Shown: positions 35,809 through 49,142, counted from the first letter of the stretch. The stretch is DNA of 64,000 nucleotides from Solen grandis (GCA_021229015.1 CM037792.1:2030070-2094069), one strand, 5' to 3'. Program-made: numbers and translations. Notes: a model not told the origin generated them from the sequence alone.

Positions 35809-38071
35809 TTATTATTATTATTATTATTATTATTATTCTTTTCTTCCTCAAGGATTTTCATATGTTGCAATCGTCCTAGGAGAATGAAATTTCGATGGCA
35901 TATTATTCATATGCGTAATTAAATAATTCTATAATTTTCATATGCCTATGACGTCATTATGACGTCACAATTGGCAAATTGCTACAAAAGTTTGTACGCG
36001 GTCCAGAGCGATAATTAATAAACCGATTTTTATCAAATTTTCACAGAATGTGTATATTACGTTCTAGTTGTGCATCTCGGTGTCCGTTTTTCAAAATTCG
36101 AAAAGCACAAGGTTCTATGGCGAATGCAAGATTCAAACCAAGGACGTCAAATTGATAAATGCTCATAAAATCGTCCCTAAATGAGACAGAAGGTTGATAT
36201 TTTGTCAGTATATAGATCTCCGATAGATTTAAATATTTTGTGAAAATAGACGTCTTGTGACGTCATATGACGTCATCAAATTCCTAATTTTTAAACACAT
36301 AATTATATATGTTAATATGGTCCAAGGACAATGAAATTTTGATGTCTTATTCTCCAAGAGATGTTATTTTGATTTCTATGATTTTCATATAGCTATGACG
36401 TCATATGACGTCACACGTGAAATAAGCTACAAAAGTTTGTACGCGGTCCAGAGCCATTATTAATGAACCGATTTTCATCAAATTTTCACAGAATGTGTAT
36501 ATTAAGTTTTAGTTGTGCATCCCGGTGTCCGTTTTTCAAAATTCGAAAAGTTCAAGGTTCTATAGCGATTCCAAGATTCGAACCAAGGTCGTAAATTTTC
36601 AAATTCTTATAAAATCGGTCCTATTTGAGATAGAAAGATGATATTGGGTCAGTATATAGGTCTCTGGGAGTCTTAAAAACTTTGTGAAAAGAAACGTCAT
36701 ATGACGTCACATGACGTCATTATATGATAATGTATTTCTAATATTAACAAGGGTATTTCTATATGCTGAAATTGTCGAAGGGAAATGAAAATTTAATGAC
36801 AAATGATCCAGATGCTGATATTTCGATTTCAATGATTATCAGAAGCCTATGACGTCATATGACGTCACATTTGAAATTGACTACGAAAGTTTGTACACGG
36901 CCCATAGCCATTATTAATGGGCCGATTTTCATCAAATTTTCACAGAATGTGTATATTACGTTCTTATTGTGTATACCGGTGTCCGTTTTTCAAAATTCGA
37001 AAAGTCCAAGCATCTATGGCGGATCCAAGATTCGAACCAAGGACGTCAATTTTTAAATGCTTATAAAAACTGTCCTATTTGAGATAGAAAGTTGAAATTT
37101 TGTCAGTTAGTAGGTCTCTGGGTGTCTTAACTATTATGTGAAAATAAACGTCATCTGACGTCACGTGACGTCATTTTTTATTATTATTATTTTCTTCTTC
37201 TTAACTAAACGCTTATTTTAATATGATGCAATAGTCATAGGACGATGAAATTTTTAAGGGTTATTAGTCACGTGAGGAAATTTTGATTTCAATGATTTTC
37301 AGCAGCCTATGACGTCACATGACGTCACTGCTAAAAATAGTGAACAATGATGTTCACGCTCTACAGCCGCCATTTATGGTCGGATTTTCTTCAAATTTTC
37401 ACAGATGGTACATCTTGAAACTAAGGTGTGCATATCCTGTCAGCTAAACGAAATTCCGAAAGACCAAAGTTCTGTGGCTGAAGAAAGATTCGAACATAGG
37501 ACTGAAAATTTCATTTTAGGATTAAAAAGCTTCAGGATGAGATAGAAAGTTAAAACTTACACAGTTTGCAGTTCTTCAGAATTTCTCAATATATTTTGAA
37601 TCGTGACGTCATAGGACGTCATAAGCATATCACTTAACTTTAATTTGGGGCAATGATTTCGAGATGATGCCAGTTGTTCAGACTAATGAACATTTCAGAG
37701 TTATTGCAGTAAAGTATGCGCTTTTGAGAAACAGCATTTTCAGCACCCTATGACGTCACCTGACGTCAGAGCTAAAAATAGTGAAAAATGGTATTCGCGC
37801 TCTACAGCCGCCATTTATGATCAGATTTTCTTCAAATTTTTACAGATGGTACATCTTGAAATTAAGGTGTGAATATTTTGTCAGCTAACCTTAATTCCGA
37901 AAAACCGAAGTATTGCGGCTGAAGTAATATTCGAACATAGGACCTTTAAACTAATTTCGGAATATAATGTCAATTGTTCAGCAGGAACATGAAATACTAC
38001 CAGAGGCGAGTCATTACATGAAACTTCTATCCCCTGCTTTTTGCATTAACACAGCTTGCAGAAAGTCCTAT

Positions 38072-38097
38072 CATTCGTTTTCACGAATGACATCTAG
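38072..38097 (+). repeat. Helitron-like 3' terminus
   Basis: CATTCGTTTTCACGAATG, CTAG at 38094-38097. The following block has a different, diverged start and breaks off near 38540. Confidence 0.65.
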
Positions 38098-38553
38098 TTA
38101 TTATCATATTGGGTTTGTACTGTTTTTTTATTATTCTTCTTCTTCTTATTCTTTTTTTCTTCCTCTTACATTTGTGTTAATTTCGAGGTGTTGCCATTGA
38201 CTCAGAACAATGAAAATTTTATGGCATATATTTCAAACCATGAGCTTTCGGGTGCAATGAATTTTATATTCATACGACGGCATATGACGTCAGATTTGAC
38301 GTCAGGTGAAAAAGTTTGTACGCGGTCTACAGCCATTATTTCTGGACCGATTTTCATCAAAATTTTACAGAATGTGTATGTTAGGCTCTAGTTGTGCATC
38401 CCTGTGTCCGTTTTTCAAAATTCGAAAAGTCCATGGTTCTATAACGAATCCAAGATTCGAACCAAGGTCGTAAATTTTAAAATGCTTATAAAATCTGTCC
38501 TATTTAAGATAGAAAGTTGATATTTAGTCAGTGTGTGGTGTTTAAAGAAAACA

Positions 38554-39450
38554 AGAGGGCTATGATGGTCCTAAATCGCTCACCTGAGTACCACTGCCAC
38601 TGGAGTGTAAACAATGTGAAATCTGACATTCATTGATGACATAACTCATAACCTAATTTTCTTATCTAGACCATAAACAAACCCAAGCGAGATATTATGG
38701 TCATAAACATTGTCATAAAGTTTGAAGATGACTACTTAAAAAATAACACCATGTCAACAAAGTGAAAACTGGCATTTTTGATATTAGAAGGGGCATAACT
38801 CCTGACCTAATCGGCAGATCTCAAATTGTAAACAAAAGTGAAAACTGGCATTTTTTGGTATTAAAAAGGGCATTACTCCTGATCTATTTGGCTGATCTCA
38901 GCCAAAATCAAACTCATCCGTGACATTATGGTCATAAAGATTGTTATACAAACTCATCTGTGACATTATGGTTATAAAACTTATTATAAAGTTTAAAGAT
39001 GATTGCTTAAAAAATGAAGACGCTAAATTGTAAACAATGTGAAATATGAACTTTTTTTTTATTAAATGGAGCATAACTCCTGACCTAATTGGCCGATCTT
39101 AGCCATAATCAAACGCATTCATGAAATTTTAGTCATAAACATTATAATAAACTTTGAAGATGATTGCTTAAAAAAATGAAGACGCTATAGTGTAACAAAG
39201 AAAAAAATGGCATTTTTTATATTAAAAGGTGTATAACTCCTGACGTAAATGGCTAATCTCAGCCAAAATAAAACTCATCTGTGACATTATGGTCATAAAC
39301 ATTGTCCTAAAGTTTGAAGACAATTGCTTAAGAAATGAAGGCGTTAGAGTGTAAACACTAAAATTGTTGACGACGCACAACGGATGCCGGACATTCATGG
39401 GATCACAAAAGCTTACCCGTAGCAAAACGTGTTCATGTGAGCTAAAAAAA
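38554..39450. mobile_element. Dispersed repeat with internal 160-200 bp tandem units
   Basis: Opens CAAGAGGGCTATGATGGTCC with ATCGCTCACCTGAG and closes near CATGTGAGCTAAAAA, so the ends are weakly complementary (GCTCAC / GTGAGC). Inside, the phrase CATAACTCCTGACCTAAT-GGC and TCAGCCAAAATCAAACTCAT recurs at about 38791, 38868, 39071 and 39232. No protein coding. It looks like a non-autonomous element common in bivalve genomes (from memory, not searched). Confidence 0.6.
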
Positions 39451-41111
39451 AATGGTTGTGTGAAAAATAAATGATTATTGTACAATTGACAGATGTGAAT
39501 ATACATGCTAGTACAGAAAATAAGAAATATGCATTTAGAAATGTACAAATATACAGACATAAACTTGCAAGAGCAACAAAATGATTATGTTTAAACATTA
39601 ATTATGAAGATCACACAAATTCACCGTAAAGTAGTTTATAACATAAACAAGTTTTAACATTGAAGTTAATACCCTGTATGTAAGAATAGTGAGAAATGAT
39701 ATACCTGGATAGTTGGATATTGGAAGTCTGACATCAATGCTATGCATAGTTACATGAGGCCTTGAACACATCCATCAACCCTGAGGTCAATACCATAAAC
39801 TATTTTGAAGTAGCTTGATAGTATGTTACAAGGTGTGCAAAATTTGAAACAAAAACATATTTGAAAAAGTAGCCAAAATTGCAATTCAAAAACAGGTATT
39901 TAAGTACCATATACACTAATCATGTTTCAAATCAAGCCTGTGCAAGGTTATTGATATAGAAGCATAAAATTCTGTGCTTTAACAACTATAATATCTAAAT
40001 TAAGAAGGGCCAAAAATTGTTCTTTATTCCAATGTTAGTTTATCTATGTTTATAGCACAATTCAATCTCCTGCTTGAAACATGATTTACTTTGTATGCAA
40101 AGCTTTCACCCATATCTTAAGTTGAAAGAGCCCTATTAATTTTTTTTTTTTTGTGTAATCGGTAAAGTGTTATCTACTTTATCTACTTTGGTTTTCAGAT
40201 TATCCTGTTCATATTTATGAACTTTCATATCAAAACTATGTACATATTATGACAACAAACATTATGCATTTCAAAACAGCATACACAAATTTTAGTTTTG
40301 TCAAAAGGAACAAAAAGAGTATAACACTTAATAAGAAAATAAGCTGTTAAGACAGAACACCTTTGCTCCCTTTCATATACAACTGCCTAAATGTTGTTGT
40401 TTTAGTAAATCATCTGTTGTTCGAAAAAGTTATCTATATCACAGATATATCATAAGTATTTCGGTTAAAACTGCAGAGTATTAGTCTAATGATTTGTATT
40501 TGGTTCAATTTCCATGTGAAATGAAATCTTATATCCATTATACCTGTAAATGATAAGTAAAGTATATAATTGTTGTTTAGAAGTCAAAATTTGAAAAATG
40601 TAGGATCCATATTGTTTGTTTTTAGTTCTTATAGTGCATATTTTCTATTTAGTGAAAAGATAGTGTCATCAAAATAAAAAATAACTGTAAATGAAAGAAA
40701 AATGGCAAAAATGTGTTTTTTCATTCAAGAATATTAACTAGTTAGTAAGCCCTATTAAATTGAATTTTATAGAGTAATGACAAAAATTGCCTCAGGTAAA
40801 AGAAAAGGTTTGTCTGCTTAAGAAAAATGGTAAGCAATTCTCAGACTATATGATATTATTAATGATATGGTGTATCAAAGTTTAAAAGGAAAAAAACTGA
40901 TATCCTATTGTACTGTCTCAATATGTTAAAGTAGTATTGGTAGAGTATAAAATTATAAAAAATCCTTTCTCACACAGGTATCTGAGACAAGAAAAAATGA
41001 ACACTTTGGGTAGAAATAATGTAAACTATTAGATACTACTGGTATGTTTGAAGATGTTCTTCTTCAAAGCGGAGATCCATTATAAAGTCTCATAGCCAAG
41101 TTTTGTTTCAT
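39451..41111. other. No recognised gene; candidate 3' UTR side of minus-strand exon
   Basis: AT-rich. Short ORFs at 39222-39598 (-) come from low-complexity sequence. Nothing else identified. Confidence 0.5.
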
Positions 41112-41366
41112 TCACTCATCAGTGTATGAAGCAGAGCGCTTAACAGAGATGACCTGAAAGCCATTCTTTGAGAAATTTGCTTTAGCAGTTACAGGTATCT
41201 GAGCTTTTAAGTTTTCATAGAGGGAATTTGAATTGCTGATATCCTCTGGCAATGTGAACAGCTTTGTAAATTGTCCATGAAAACTCGGACTTGAGTGTAT
41301 GTGTTGTTTCTTTTGAGGAACATTACAGCAAACAATGGTGTGTACTTTCTTGCTCAATGTCTCCTA
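41112..41366 (-). CDS. Candidate terminal exon, unidentified protein
   Basis: On the minus strand a frame runs from a possible acceptor (CTTTGCAGGTTGTAG ending at about 41367) to TGA at 41114-41112, giving about 84 residues. The text is protein-like and not low-complexity (TIVCCNVPQKKQHIHSSPSF, FTKLFTLPEDISNSNSLYEN, GFQVISVKRSASYTDE). I do not recognise the family. There is no ATG at its front, so it would be a 3' exon. Its first 33 bases recur upstream at 41424-41457. The exon lies inside the 3.4 kb segment that interrupts the Helitron-like array. It could therefore belong to an inserted element or retrocopy, or mark a real host gene. Confidence 0.3.
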
Positions 41367-41367
41367 C

Positions 41368-41945
41368 AACCTGCAAAGAAGAAAGTAATATACATATACC
41401 ATTGTTATTGTTAATATAACATTAAACAATGGTGTGTACTTTCTTGCTCAATGTCTGACTGTTAAGCTTCAAAAAAGAAGAATATATCCAAGTATAGGTC
41501 AGTGTGAAATAATTTTATCAAAATGAATGATGTGTCAAAAGGTTGAAAAGATAATAAAGTTAAGATCAAAGTTAATTGTAAGAAAATATTGTCACCAAAC
41601 AATTACATTATTTCTTTTGGAAAAAAATATAAGACAAAAAAAAATGTTAGAAAAAGCATTTGCAAAATATAATGGACATTTCTATTGTAAGGTAATGTAA
41701 TAATACTGTTACCATTATATGTCATACTTAATGAGTACTTAATATGTGACAGCTTAATTTAAATAAATGTTAATTTGTATAAACTGTGTAGTATTTGAAC
41801 ACATTGTTTGTTTTTTTTTGATAATATTTTTTAAGAAATATTATTTTATGAAGTATTTGCACATTATTTGTTAAACTACATGTTTTTTTGTTGTTGTTTT
41901 TTTTTTGTTAAAAAAATATCATTATGAATACCTGGTTTGGTGCAG
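41368..41945. other. No gene seen; contains 33 bp direct repeat
   Basis: AACAATGGTGTGTACTTTCT and the following GCTCAATGTCT occur at about 41332-41364 and 41425-41457. The rest is A/T-rich with long T runs. Confidence 0.6.
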
Positions 41946-44203
41946 CACTGTAGGTCTCTAAAAGTTTTAAAAATTTTGTGAAAATAAATGTCATATGACG
42001 TCACGTGACGTCATTATATGATAATGTATTTCCAATATTAACAAGAATATTTCTATATGTTGAAATTGTCGAAGGGCAATGAAAATTTAATGACACATGC
42101 TTCAAAGGTAGAAATTTTGATTTCTATGATTTTCATATGCCTATGACGTCAGATGACGTCACACTTGAAATATGCAAAAAAGTTTGTACGCGGTCTACAG
42201 CCATTGTTTATGAACCGATTTTTATCAAATTTTCACAGAATGTGTATATTAAGTTCTAGTTGTGCATCTCGGTGTCCGTTTTTCAAATTCGAAAGTCCAT
42301 GGTTCTATAGCGATTCCAAGATTCGAACCAAGGTCGTAAATTTTTAATGCTTATAAAATCGGTCCTATTTCAGATAGAAAAGTGATATTTGGTCAGTATA
42401 TAGTCTCTGGGAGTCTTAAACATTTTGTGAAAATAAACGCATATGACGTCACGTGACGTCTTATATGATAATGTATTTCTAATATTAACAAGAGTATTTC
42501 TATATGTTGAAATTGTCGAAGGGCAATGAAAATTTAGTGACACATGATTCAGACGCTGGAATTTCGATTTCAATGATTTTCAGAAGTCTATGACGTCATA
42601 TGACGTCACTTTTGAAATTGACTACGAAGATTGTACACGTCCAGAGCCATTATCTATAGCCGATTTTTATCAAATTTCACAGAATGTGTATATTACGTTC
42701 TTATTGTGTATACCGGTGTCCGTTTTTCAAAATTCGAAAAGTCCAAGCATCTATGGCGGATCAAAGATTCGAACCAAGGACGTCAATTTTTAAATGCTTT
42801 TAAAAACTGTCCTATTTGAGATAGAAAGTTGAATTTTGTCAGTTAGTAGGTCTCTGGTGTCTAACAATTATGTGAAAATAAACGTCATATGACGTCACGT
42901 GACGTCATTTTATTATTATTATTATTCTTTTCTTCTTCCTAACTAAACGTTATTTTAATATGTTGCAATAGTCCTAGGACGATGAAATTTTTACGGGTTA
43001 TTAGTCACGTGAGGAAATTTTGATTTCAATGAATATCAGCAGCCTATGACGTCACATGACGTCACAGCTAAAAATAGTGAAAAATGATGTTCGCGCTCTA
43101 CAGCCGTCATTTATGGTCGGATTGTCTTCAAATTTTCACAGATGGTACATCTTGAAACTAAGGTGTGCATATCCTGTCAGCTAACCGAAATTCCGAAAGA
43201 CCGAAGTTCTGTGGCTGAAATAAGATTCGAACATAGGACCGAAAATTTCATTTTAGGATTAAAGAGCTTCTGGATGAGATAGAAAGTTGAAACTTACACA
43301 GTTTGCAGTTCTGCAGAATTTCTACATATATTTTGAGTCGTGACGTCATATGACGTTATGTGACGTCATAAGCATACTTTTTAATTTTTATTTTAGGGCA
43401 ATGATTTCGACATGATGCCAGTTGTTCAGAAAATGAATATTTCAGAGTTATGACATTTAAGTAGCGCTTTTAAACAAAAGCATCTTCAGCACCCTATGAC
43501 GTCATATGACGTCAGAGCTAAAAATAGTGAAAAATGGTGTTCACGCTCTACAGCCGTCATTTATGGTCGGATTTTCTTCAAATTTCACAGATGGTACATC
43601 TTGAAATTAAGGTGTGCATATTCTGTCACCTAACCGAAATTTCGAAAGACCGAAGATCTGTGGCTTAAATAAGATTCGAACATAGGACCGAAAATCATTT
43701 TAGGATTAAAGAGCTTCAGGATGAGATAGAAAGTTGAAACTTACACAGTTTGCAGTTCTGCAGAATTCTATATATATTTTGAGCGTTGCGTCATATGACG
43801 TCATGTACGTCATAAGCATACTTCTTGATTTAATTTTAGCGCAATGATTTCGACATGATGCCAGTTGTTCAAAATAATGAAAATTTCAGAGTTATGAGAG
43901 TAATGTATGCGCTTTTAACAAAAGAATTTTCAGCACTTATGACGTCATGTGACGTCAAAGATAAAAGAAGTCCATACGAAAAAAAGTAAAGGGTAGAGAA
44001 TTTAATATATATTCTTTCTAACGGTATTAATCTTAATATTTTTCAATTTTAGCAGAAAGTCCTATCATTCGTATCAACGAATGAAATCTAGTTATTATTA
44101 TTATTCCCTTTTCTTCCTCACGGATTTTCATATGTTGCATCGTCCTAGGAGAATGAAATTTCGATGGCTATTATTCATATACGAATTAAAAAATTCATAA
44201 TTT
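41946..44203 (+). repeat. Helitron-like array, second segment
   Basis: Starts in mid-unit at TAGGTCTCTAAAAG, holds alpha units, a block start at about 42911, beta units, a terminus at 44066-44091 and a new start cut by the gap. Many single-base deletions occur relative to the copies further left (for example AATTTCACAG for AATTTTCACAG), increasing towards the gap. Confidence 0.75.
44066..44091 (+). repeat. Helitron-like 3' terminus
   Basis: CATTCGTATCAACGAATG, CTAG at 44088-44091, new block start cut by the gap at 44204. Confidence 0.65.
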
Positions 44204-44303
44204 NNNNNNNNNNNNNNNNNNNNNNNNNNNNNNNNNNNNNNNNNNNNNNNNNNNNNNNNNNNNNNNNNNNNNNNNNNNNNNNNNNNNNNNNNNNNNNNNN
44301 NNN
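44204..44303. other. Assembly gap (100 N)
   Basis: Placeholder gap inside a repeat block. Confidence 0.98.
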
Positions 44304-47165
44304 GATTTAATTGAATTATTTTGGTTGATTATATTTATTATTAAAAAATCACATAAGTGTTATTAATTTTGAATTTTAGAGACATTCAAAATTATAGAAG
44401 AAACAGTACATCTGTTAATGACCATGATATAAAATGCTGTAATATCTTGATAAAGCTGTCACATTAATAGAACAGAACATAACATAATCTTTATTTGACT
44501 TAAGCACAAAGCTTATCGTCACAAAAGCAACAAAATACAAAATACAAAGCAATTGCAACATGGTGAACTATATTTATATGAATAAATATGTGAGATATGT
44601 GAGAGTAACATTATAACCAGCTGACTTTATTATCCAGATGTATAATTATTTACCAAAACTACTTTTGTGGTAAGATAGTTGATAAGTATTTTACTGAAAA
44701 ATTAAATGTATAGATATGGTAGATAATTGTTTTTAACTTCTACTTGTTACTTTTAAATCAAATGTATAGTAAAAGGGTAAAGTTTTTTATGTATATCACA
44801 TTTAGATATGATTTTAGCTTCACATACATGTACCAAATTGTTGTTTTAAATGTGGGCAACCAGACCCCCTCTTTCCAAGTCATTATTTAGCTAAGGCTGT
44901 TTTTAAAAAATCAAGGTATTATCAACACTCTGGTATCATTGGAGGCATAGGCATCATGAAACACTTCAACTTTGGCCATAACTTCTAAATTATTTAATTT
45001 CTGTCATCAAACTTCACTGACTTTTCCACCAGGGCTTAAATCTCGCCAAGGACCATAACTCCTAGGTCATTTTGGCCAAATTTATCTCCCCTTTAAAAAA
45101 AGTGTTGGCATCCACTTGTAGTGGTTTTGTTAAAACACTTTTCATTATGCAAATATACTTTTGCTCAAAACTTAAAATAGAATTCTCTTGCCATTAAATG
45201 AACAGAATAAACAGTCATTGTAGAATCATTTTATCATCTTGGATGCTAATTTTTGGAAGAATATCAACTTGCTTTACAATTTATTATCTTTTCTACTAAA
45301 GGTTGATTTTTAATTCATATTTCAAATTTATGTTTACCAGTACTTTTGAAAGAAATGGTTCCTTTTTATCATACTTGAGATTTTTATCATTAAAGTTTGA
45401 AAAGCATTTCCAAGTATCCACTTTTAATACTTTAATATCAGTCTAATGTATATTTGTTTTGGGTTGTTGTTTTTATGTGTTTTTGTTGTCGTTTTTTTTT
45501 TCTTAATTTATTATGTTGATTTTTTTTAATAAAAGAAACATTACTTTAATATCACATCAAAAGGTTTTCCTTAAACATTGAAAATGCATTTCATTTTGAC
45601 ATATGGTACATTGCTCAAATATTGTCTAAAAATACTATTTTGCTTGCGATTAAGACATGTATATATTAGTTATTATCTAGTCTCTTTTCTGATCTATCCA
45701 GAGTTCTGCTGGTACATATAGTATTTGTATGTTTGTATTGATTTGTAGAAATAGGATTTACTATTAGAACAAATAAGGACAATTTAATCTGCTATACAGT
45801 TTAAAGATAGAGGTGAAAATTGTGTTGTCATGCATATTTATAACTGATGCATGAGGTTAGTGTCTTAGTTCTTATGTACATCTTCAGGGATTATTCTATC
45901 TGAGAAAATTCACAAGCAAAAATATCTATTTTGGCCATAGAAATTGAGAATGTGTCAGTGTCAAGTAAGAAATTTAAATACTGTATATATTTGATTACAT
46001 TTCATCATTGGATTTTTCTCTCATACATAGCAGATTTAGGGAGATTCTAAGCAGATAATAGAGAAAATCTCTGAAAACCTTGTATGTGTATTAGAAAAAA
46101 GAATGTCACCCCTGCGTCTTATTATTAATGAAAAAAAAATAACCAGTTTAATTTCATAGTATAGAGTTGATTCACTGTATTAAAAATGTCATTGTACACT
46201 GTCAGGTGCATATTTAAAACCTGGCCTTCTTATCTCATACAGGGTTTTCATTATTAACCAATTGCAGATAATAAAAAGCATTGGTTAAAATCAAATAGAA
46301 ATCCGTTATTTTCGGCAATATTTGAAGTTTTGAATGTCCAAAATTCCCCTTGACCCACGGCCAAATCTTTTTTTTTTTTTTTTTTAAATGTTATATTTAT
46401 AACTGAAAACCCTGCTTAATAATGCCAGCAATCCTCAGGTATATTGTTTCATAGTTTTGATGCTGAGACTCTTCTGTTTGTCTTCCATCTGCTCCAGATA
46501 AATTAAGCATGCAGATGAAAAATTTTTCTTGTACTTACATCATTATAACTTCTAAAAGATTTGACCTGACTTGATGTGAACAATATGTTCTTAATATTTT
46601 CTGCTATCATTTGTTTTTACTTTTTCCCTACTTCTGTAATATCAGTTTTGTTCGAAGTGTCAGTTTGTAATTTTGTTCTCAAACCCATTATTAATGAGTT
46701 AGCATTCCTTGTTTAATATGAATTTCTAAGCATGAAAATAATTTCCTACTAGGTTCTAGAAATAATTGTGATGCTAAATCACCTCAAAACAAATCTTACT
46801 TTACTGTTACTCTTCAAATAATTCATTATTATCTTCCATTTTAATTGTATTAATGCATGTTCATTTCACTCCTTATAATTTCTTTCTTCATAGAATACAT
46901 GTATTCAAATTTACGATGGGCATACTGTTTGTAAAAACAATTCTTGTTGTGTCAGATAGTAAAGATTTGGCCTGTTCTGGACACCTTCAATGCCAAACTT
47001 GAGCTTTCTAAAATTATTGCCCTATTGAAATACAGTGTCAAGGTTAACAGAGTTGCTCCATTAACTGTTAATTCGAGATGTTCATGTTATTTTGTGGCCA
47101 GTACCTGTACCAAGTCTTCTTCCCCATCTTCAAGTTCAGTATAGTATTGTGCCTTATCACTCATT
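44304..47165. other. No convincing gene
   Basis: AT-rich. About 44470-44530 (GAACATAACATAATCTTTAT, AAGCACAAAGCTTATCGTCA) looks like the 3' end of a LINE in reverse orientation. No coding frame with recognisable features. Confidence 0.5.
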
Positions 47166-47167
47166 AT

Positions 47168-47725
47168 TAGTCCCCTACCTGTGTTTACACCAGAGGGGAC
47201 TATTATAAGGTTTGCCCTCCATCTATCTGTCTATCTGACTGTCCGTCGGATGTCAGGGAATCTGGATCCGGCGATAACTTAAAAACCATTTCAGATAATA
47301 TTACGAAACTTGGTATATGAATAGATGACAGTATGGAGATTCTGCACAGCACTTTGTTGTTGTTTTTACACATACCAAAATTCTGGTTCCTATGGTAACA
47401 GAATAATTCTGCACCTAACCAGTAGGAGACTCATGTGTTACATGCAACACCAGTTACTTGTAATGTATGTAATAATGCACCTATCAATGATTTGCCCAAG
47501 GTTGGGTGTGGCAGGCATGTAAAACGGGGCTATTGACTGAAAACAGTTTCTGACAGACTGGAATTTGACAGACAAATTGGTACCTGCTACTGGAAATAGA
47601 TATTTGTGAGAATATATATAACAAATTGCCAGGGTCTAGGTTGAGGGGGGATTTAGACTCCAAAAGATAAACAATTTCAAATTCCCATACGTCAGCTAGC
47701 TGAACATCCTTCACCCAGAGGACAA
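47168..47725. repeat. Dispersed repeat opening with a TAGTCCCCT hairpin
   Basis: TAGTCCCCT at about 47168 pairs with AGGGGACTA at about 47194-47202. It is followed by a CTATCTGTCTATCTGACTGT pyrimidine-rich stretch and ATCCGGCGATAACTTAAAAA. This layout is a common dispersed repeat in bivalve sequence as far as I recall. Boundaries on the right are uncertain. Confidence 0.5.
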
Positions 47726-47729
47726 ACAA

Positions 47730-49140
47730 TTGATAGATGCAATATAATTAAATTTCAACATTACACAGTCCATTTTTCTGAAGAACACTAAATCACGATT
47801 TATTTAAAAGTTTATTATTTTTAAGTGATATAAATTTTATTGTTGATATTATATTGTCTTTAACATATCCTTTACTTTTTTTTTCTTTCTTTCTTTTTTC
47901 TCTTTTTTTTTTTTGTGTGAATAAAATTGCTGATATTTCCATTAGCAACATTAAGACTATGATGTTTGAAGATTGGACTCCACAAACAACACAACAATAA
48001 ATTGTATATCATATCAGAATTATTATTCTAAACAAACTGTTTACAAGTATAATTAAAGCATGATAGCTCTTTGTTTTTAAGTGCTAAAATTTATATTTAT
48101 GCTGCCTTTAAAAATGAGAAGTTTCTTTATACTATTTATTAATCTGGCACCTTTTTCACAAAACTTTTTCAGCTTGTGACTAAAACCTATGATTTCTGTA
48201 TAATGCAGGATAGAGGTCAGACTGAAAATTTGTTAAATTGTTATACTGTAATAAGTATGTACTTAAATTTTTTACTTTCAATTTCTTAAAACAATCTGAT
48301 TTGGATACCTCCAAGGCATACTAAAATCCTTTAAGGGGCAATTTTATTTTCCTTGATTCACATTTGAAAAAAAAAAAAGTTAAGGTAACAATTCATGTCA
48401 ATTTAGCCATGTACCCAGGGACTCTTTATAACATATATATATTGTCTGTGTTGTTTTTTAGATTCATAAAGTCATGACAAGCTGAATCCAGTTATCAAAT
48501 AGTGATTTTAATTAACCCGGGGGTGAAGTCAAATTTTTAAAGTCTTTGACGGGTGCCTCTGACACTGTAAAGATCCTGGGTGATATTTTGTATGTCCATG
48601 ACTTTGTTGTTTTATTTTAAAATTATTTATTTCCTTAAATGTGAATGCTAATTTATTTTTGGAAGGATATTTTGTCTCTAAATGATTTCTTTATTTCCTA
48701 TTATATACTTTCCCTTAAGTCACTTATATTCTGTGCCTTCATTTTGTCTATCCAAAATAATATGATATATATTATGATATAATATAAAATTTTCCACATG
48801 CATTTCATTATTGTATATAAGTAAATTGTCCACCTTCATCATGAAATTGGATTTTGGTTTAAATCACTTTTTTTCCCATATAATTTTTGATGTCTTATGT
48901 GTATTAACAATATAGTGCCCTGAATTCTTGTTGATCTATCATGTACTGTTGTTGCCTTTAACTTATTCTTCTGTTATATATTTTCGTATTAAATCTTTTA
49001 TAATTCAGTCTGTGTTATTATCTCACCAAACATGCCTCTCTATCAATTATGGAATTCATTAATTTTTGAATTGTCAAGGAAAAATGCATAACACGAGTGC
49101 CGGCTGATTAAAGTGGATTTACAGGAAGATGTTATTTTAC
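47730..49140. other. No gene seen
   Basis: AT-rich with polypyrimidine tracts (about 47875-47912). No feature supported. Confidence 0.5.
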
Positions 49141-49142
49141 AT

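Larger units (their letters stand above)
22592..38553 (+). repeat. Helitron/HINE-like tandem array, about 16 kb
   Basis: Built of two related unit families. The alpha unit is about 454-460 bp (TTTGTACGCGGTCTACAGCC ... GTTGTGCATCCCGGTGTCCG). The beta unit is about 450 bp (GTTCGCGCTCTACAGCCGTC ... CATATCCTGTCAGCTAACCG). They share CTACAGCC, TCAAATTTTCACAGA and AAGATTCGAAC. Block starts have (TTA)n, CTTTTCTTCTTCCTAACT, then GTTGCAATAGTCCTAGGACG. A second start type reads CTTCCTCACGGATTTTCATA. Full blocks end with a hairpin and CTAG (listed separately), and the next block begins within a few bases. Helitrons and HINEs end in a hairpin about 10 bases before CTRR and many carry central tandem repeats, so I infer a head-to-tail array of non-autonomous elements. 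No Rep/helicase gene is present. All ORFs in this interval are repeat-derived. Confidence 0.75.

Noticed and set aside
22592..38553. Centromeric-type satellite
   Set aside because: Regular unit length would fit, but repeated (TTA)n starts and hairpin-CTAG ends point to arrayed mobile elements.
22592..44203. CRISPR-like or bacterial repeat array
   Set aside because: Units are about 450 bp and diverged, with introns and eukaryotic genes around; no spacer structure.
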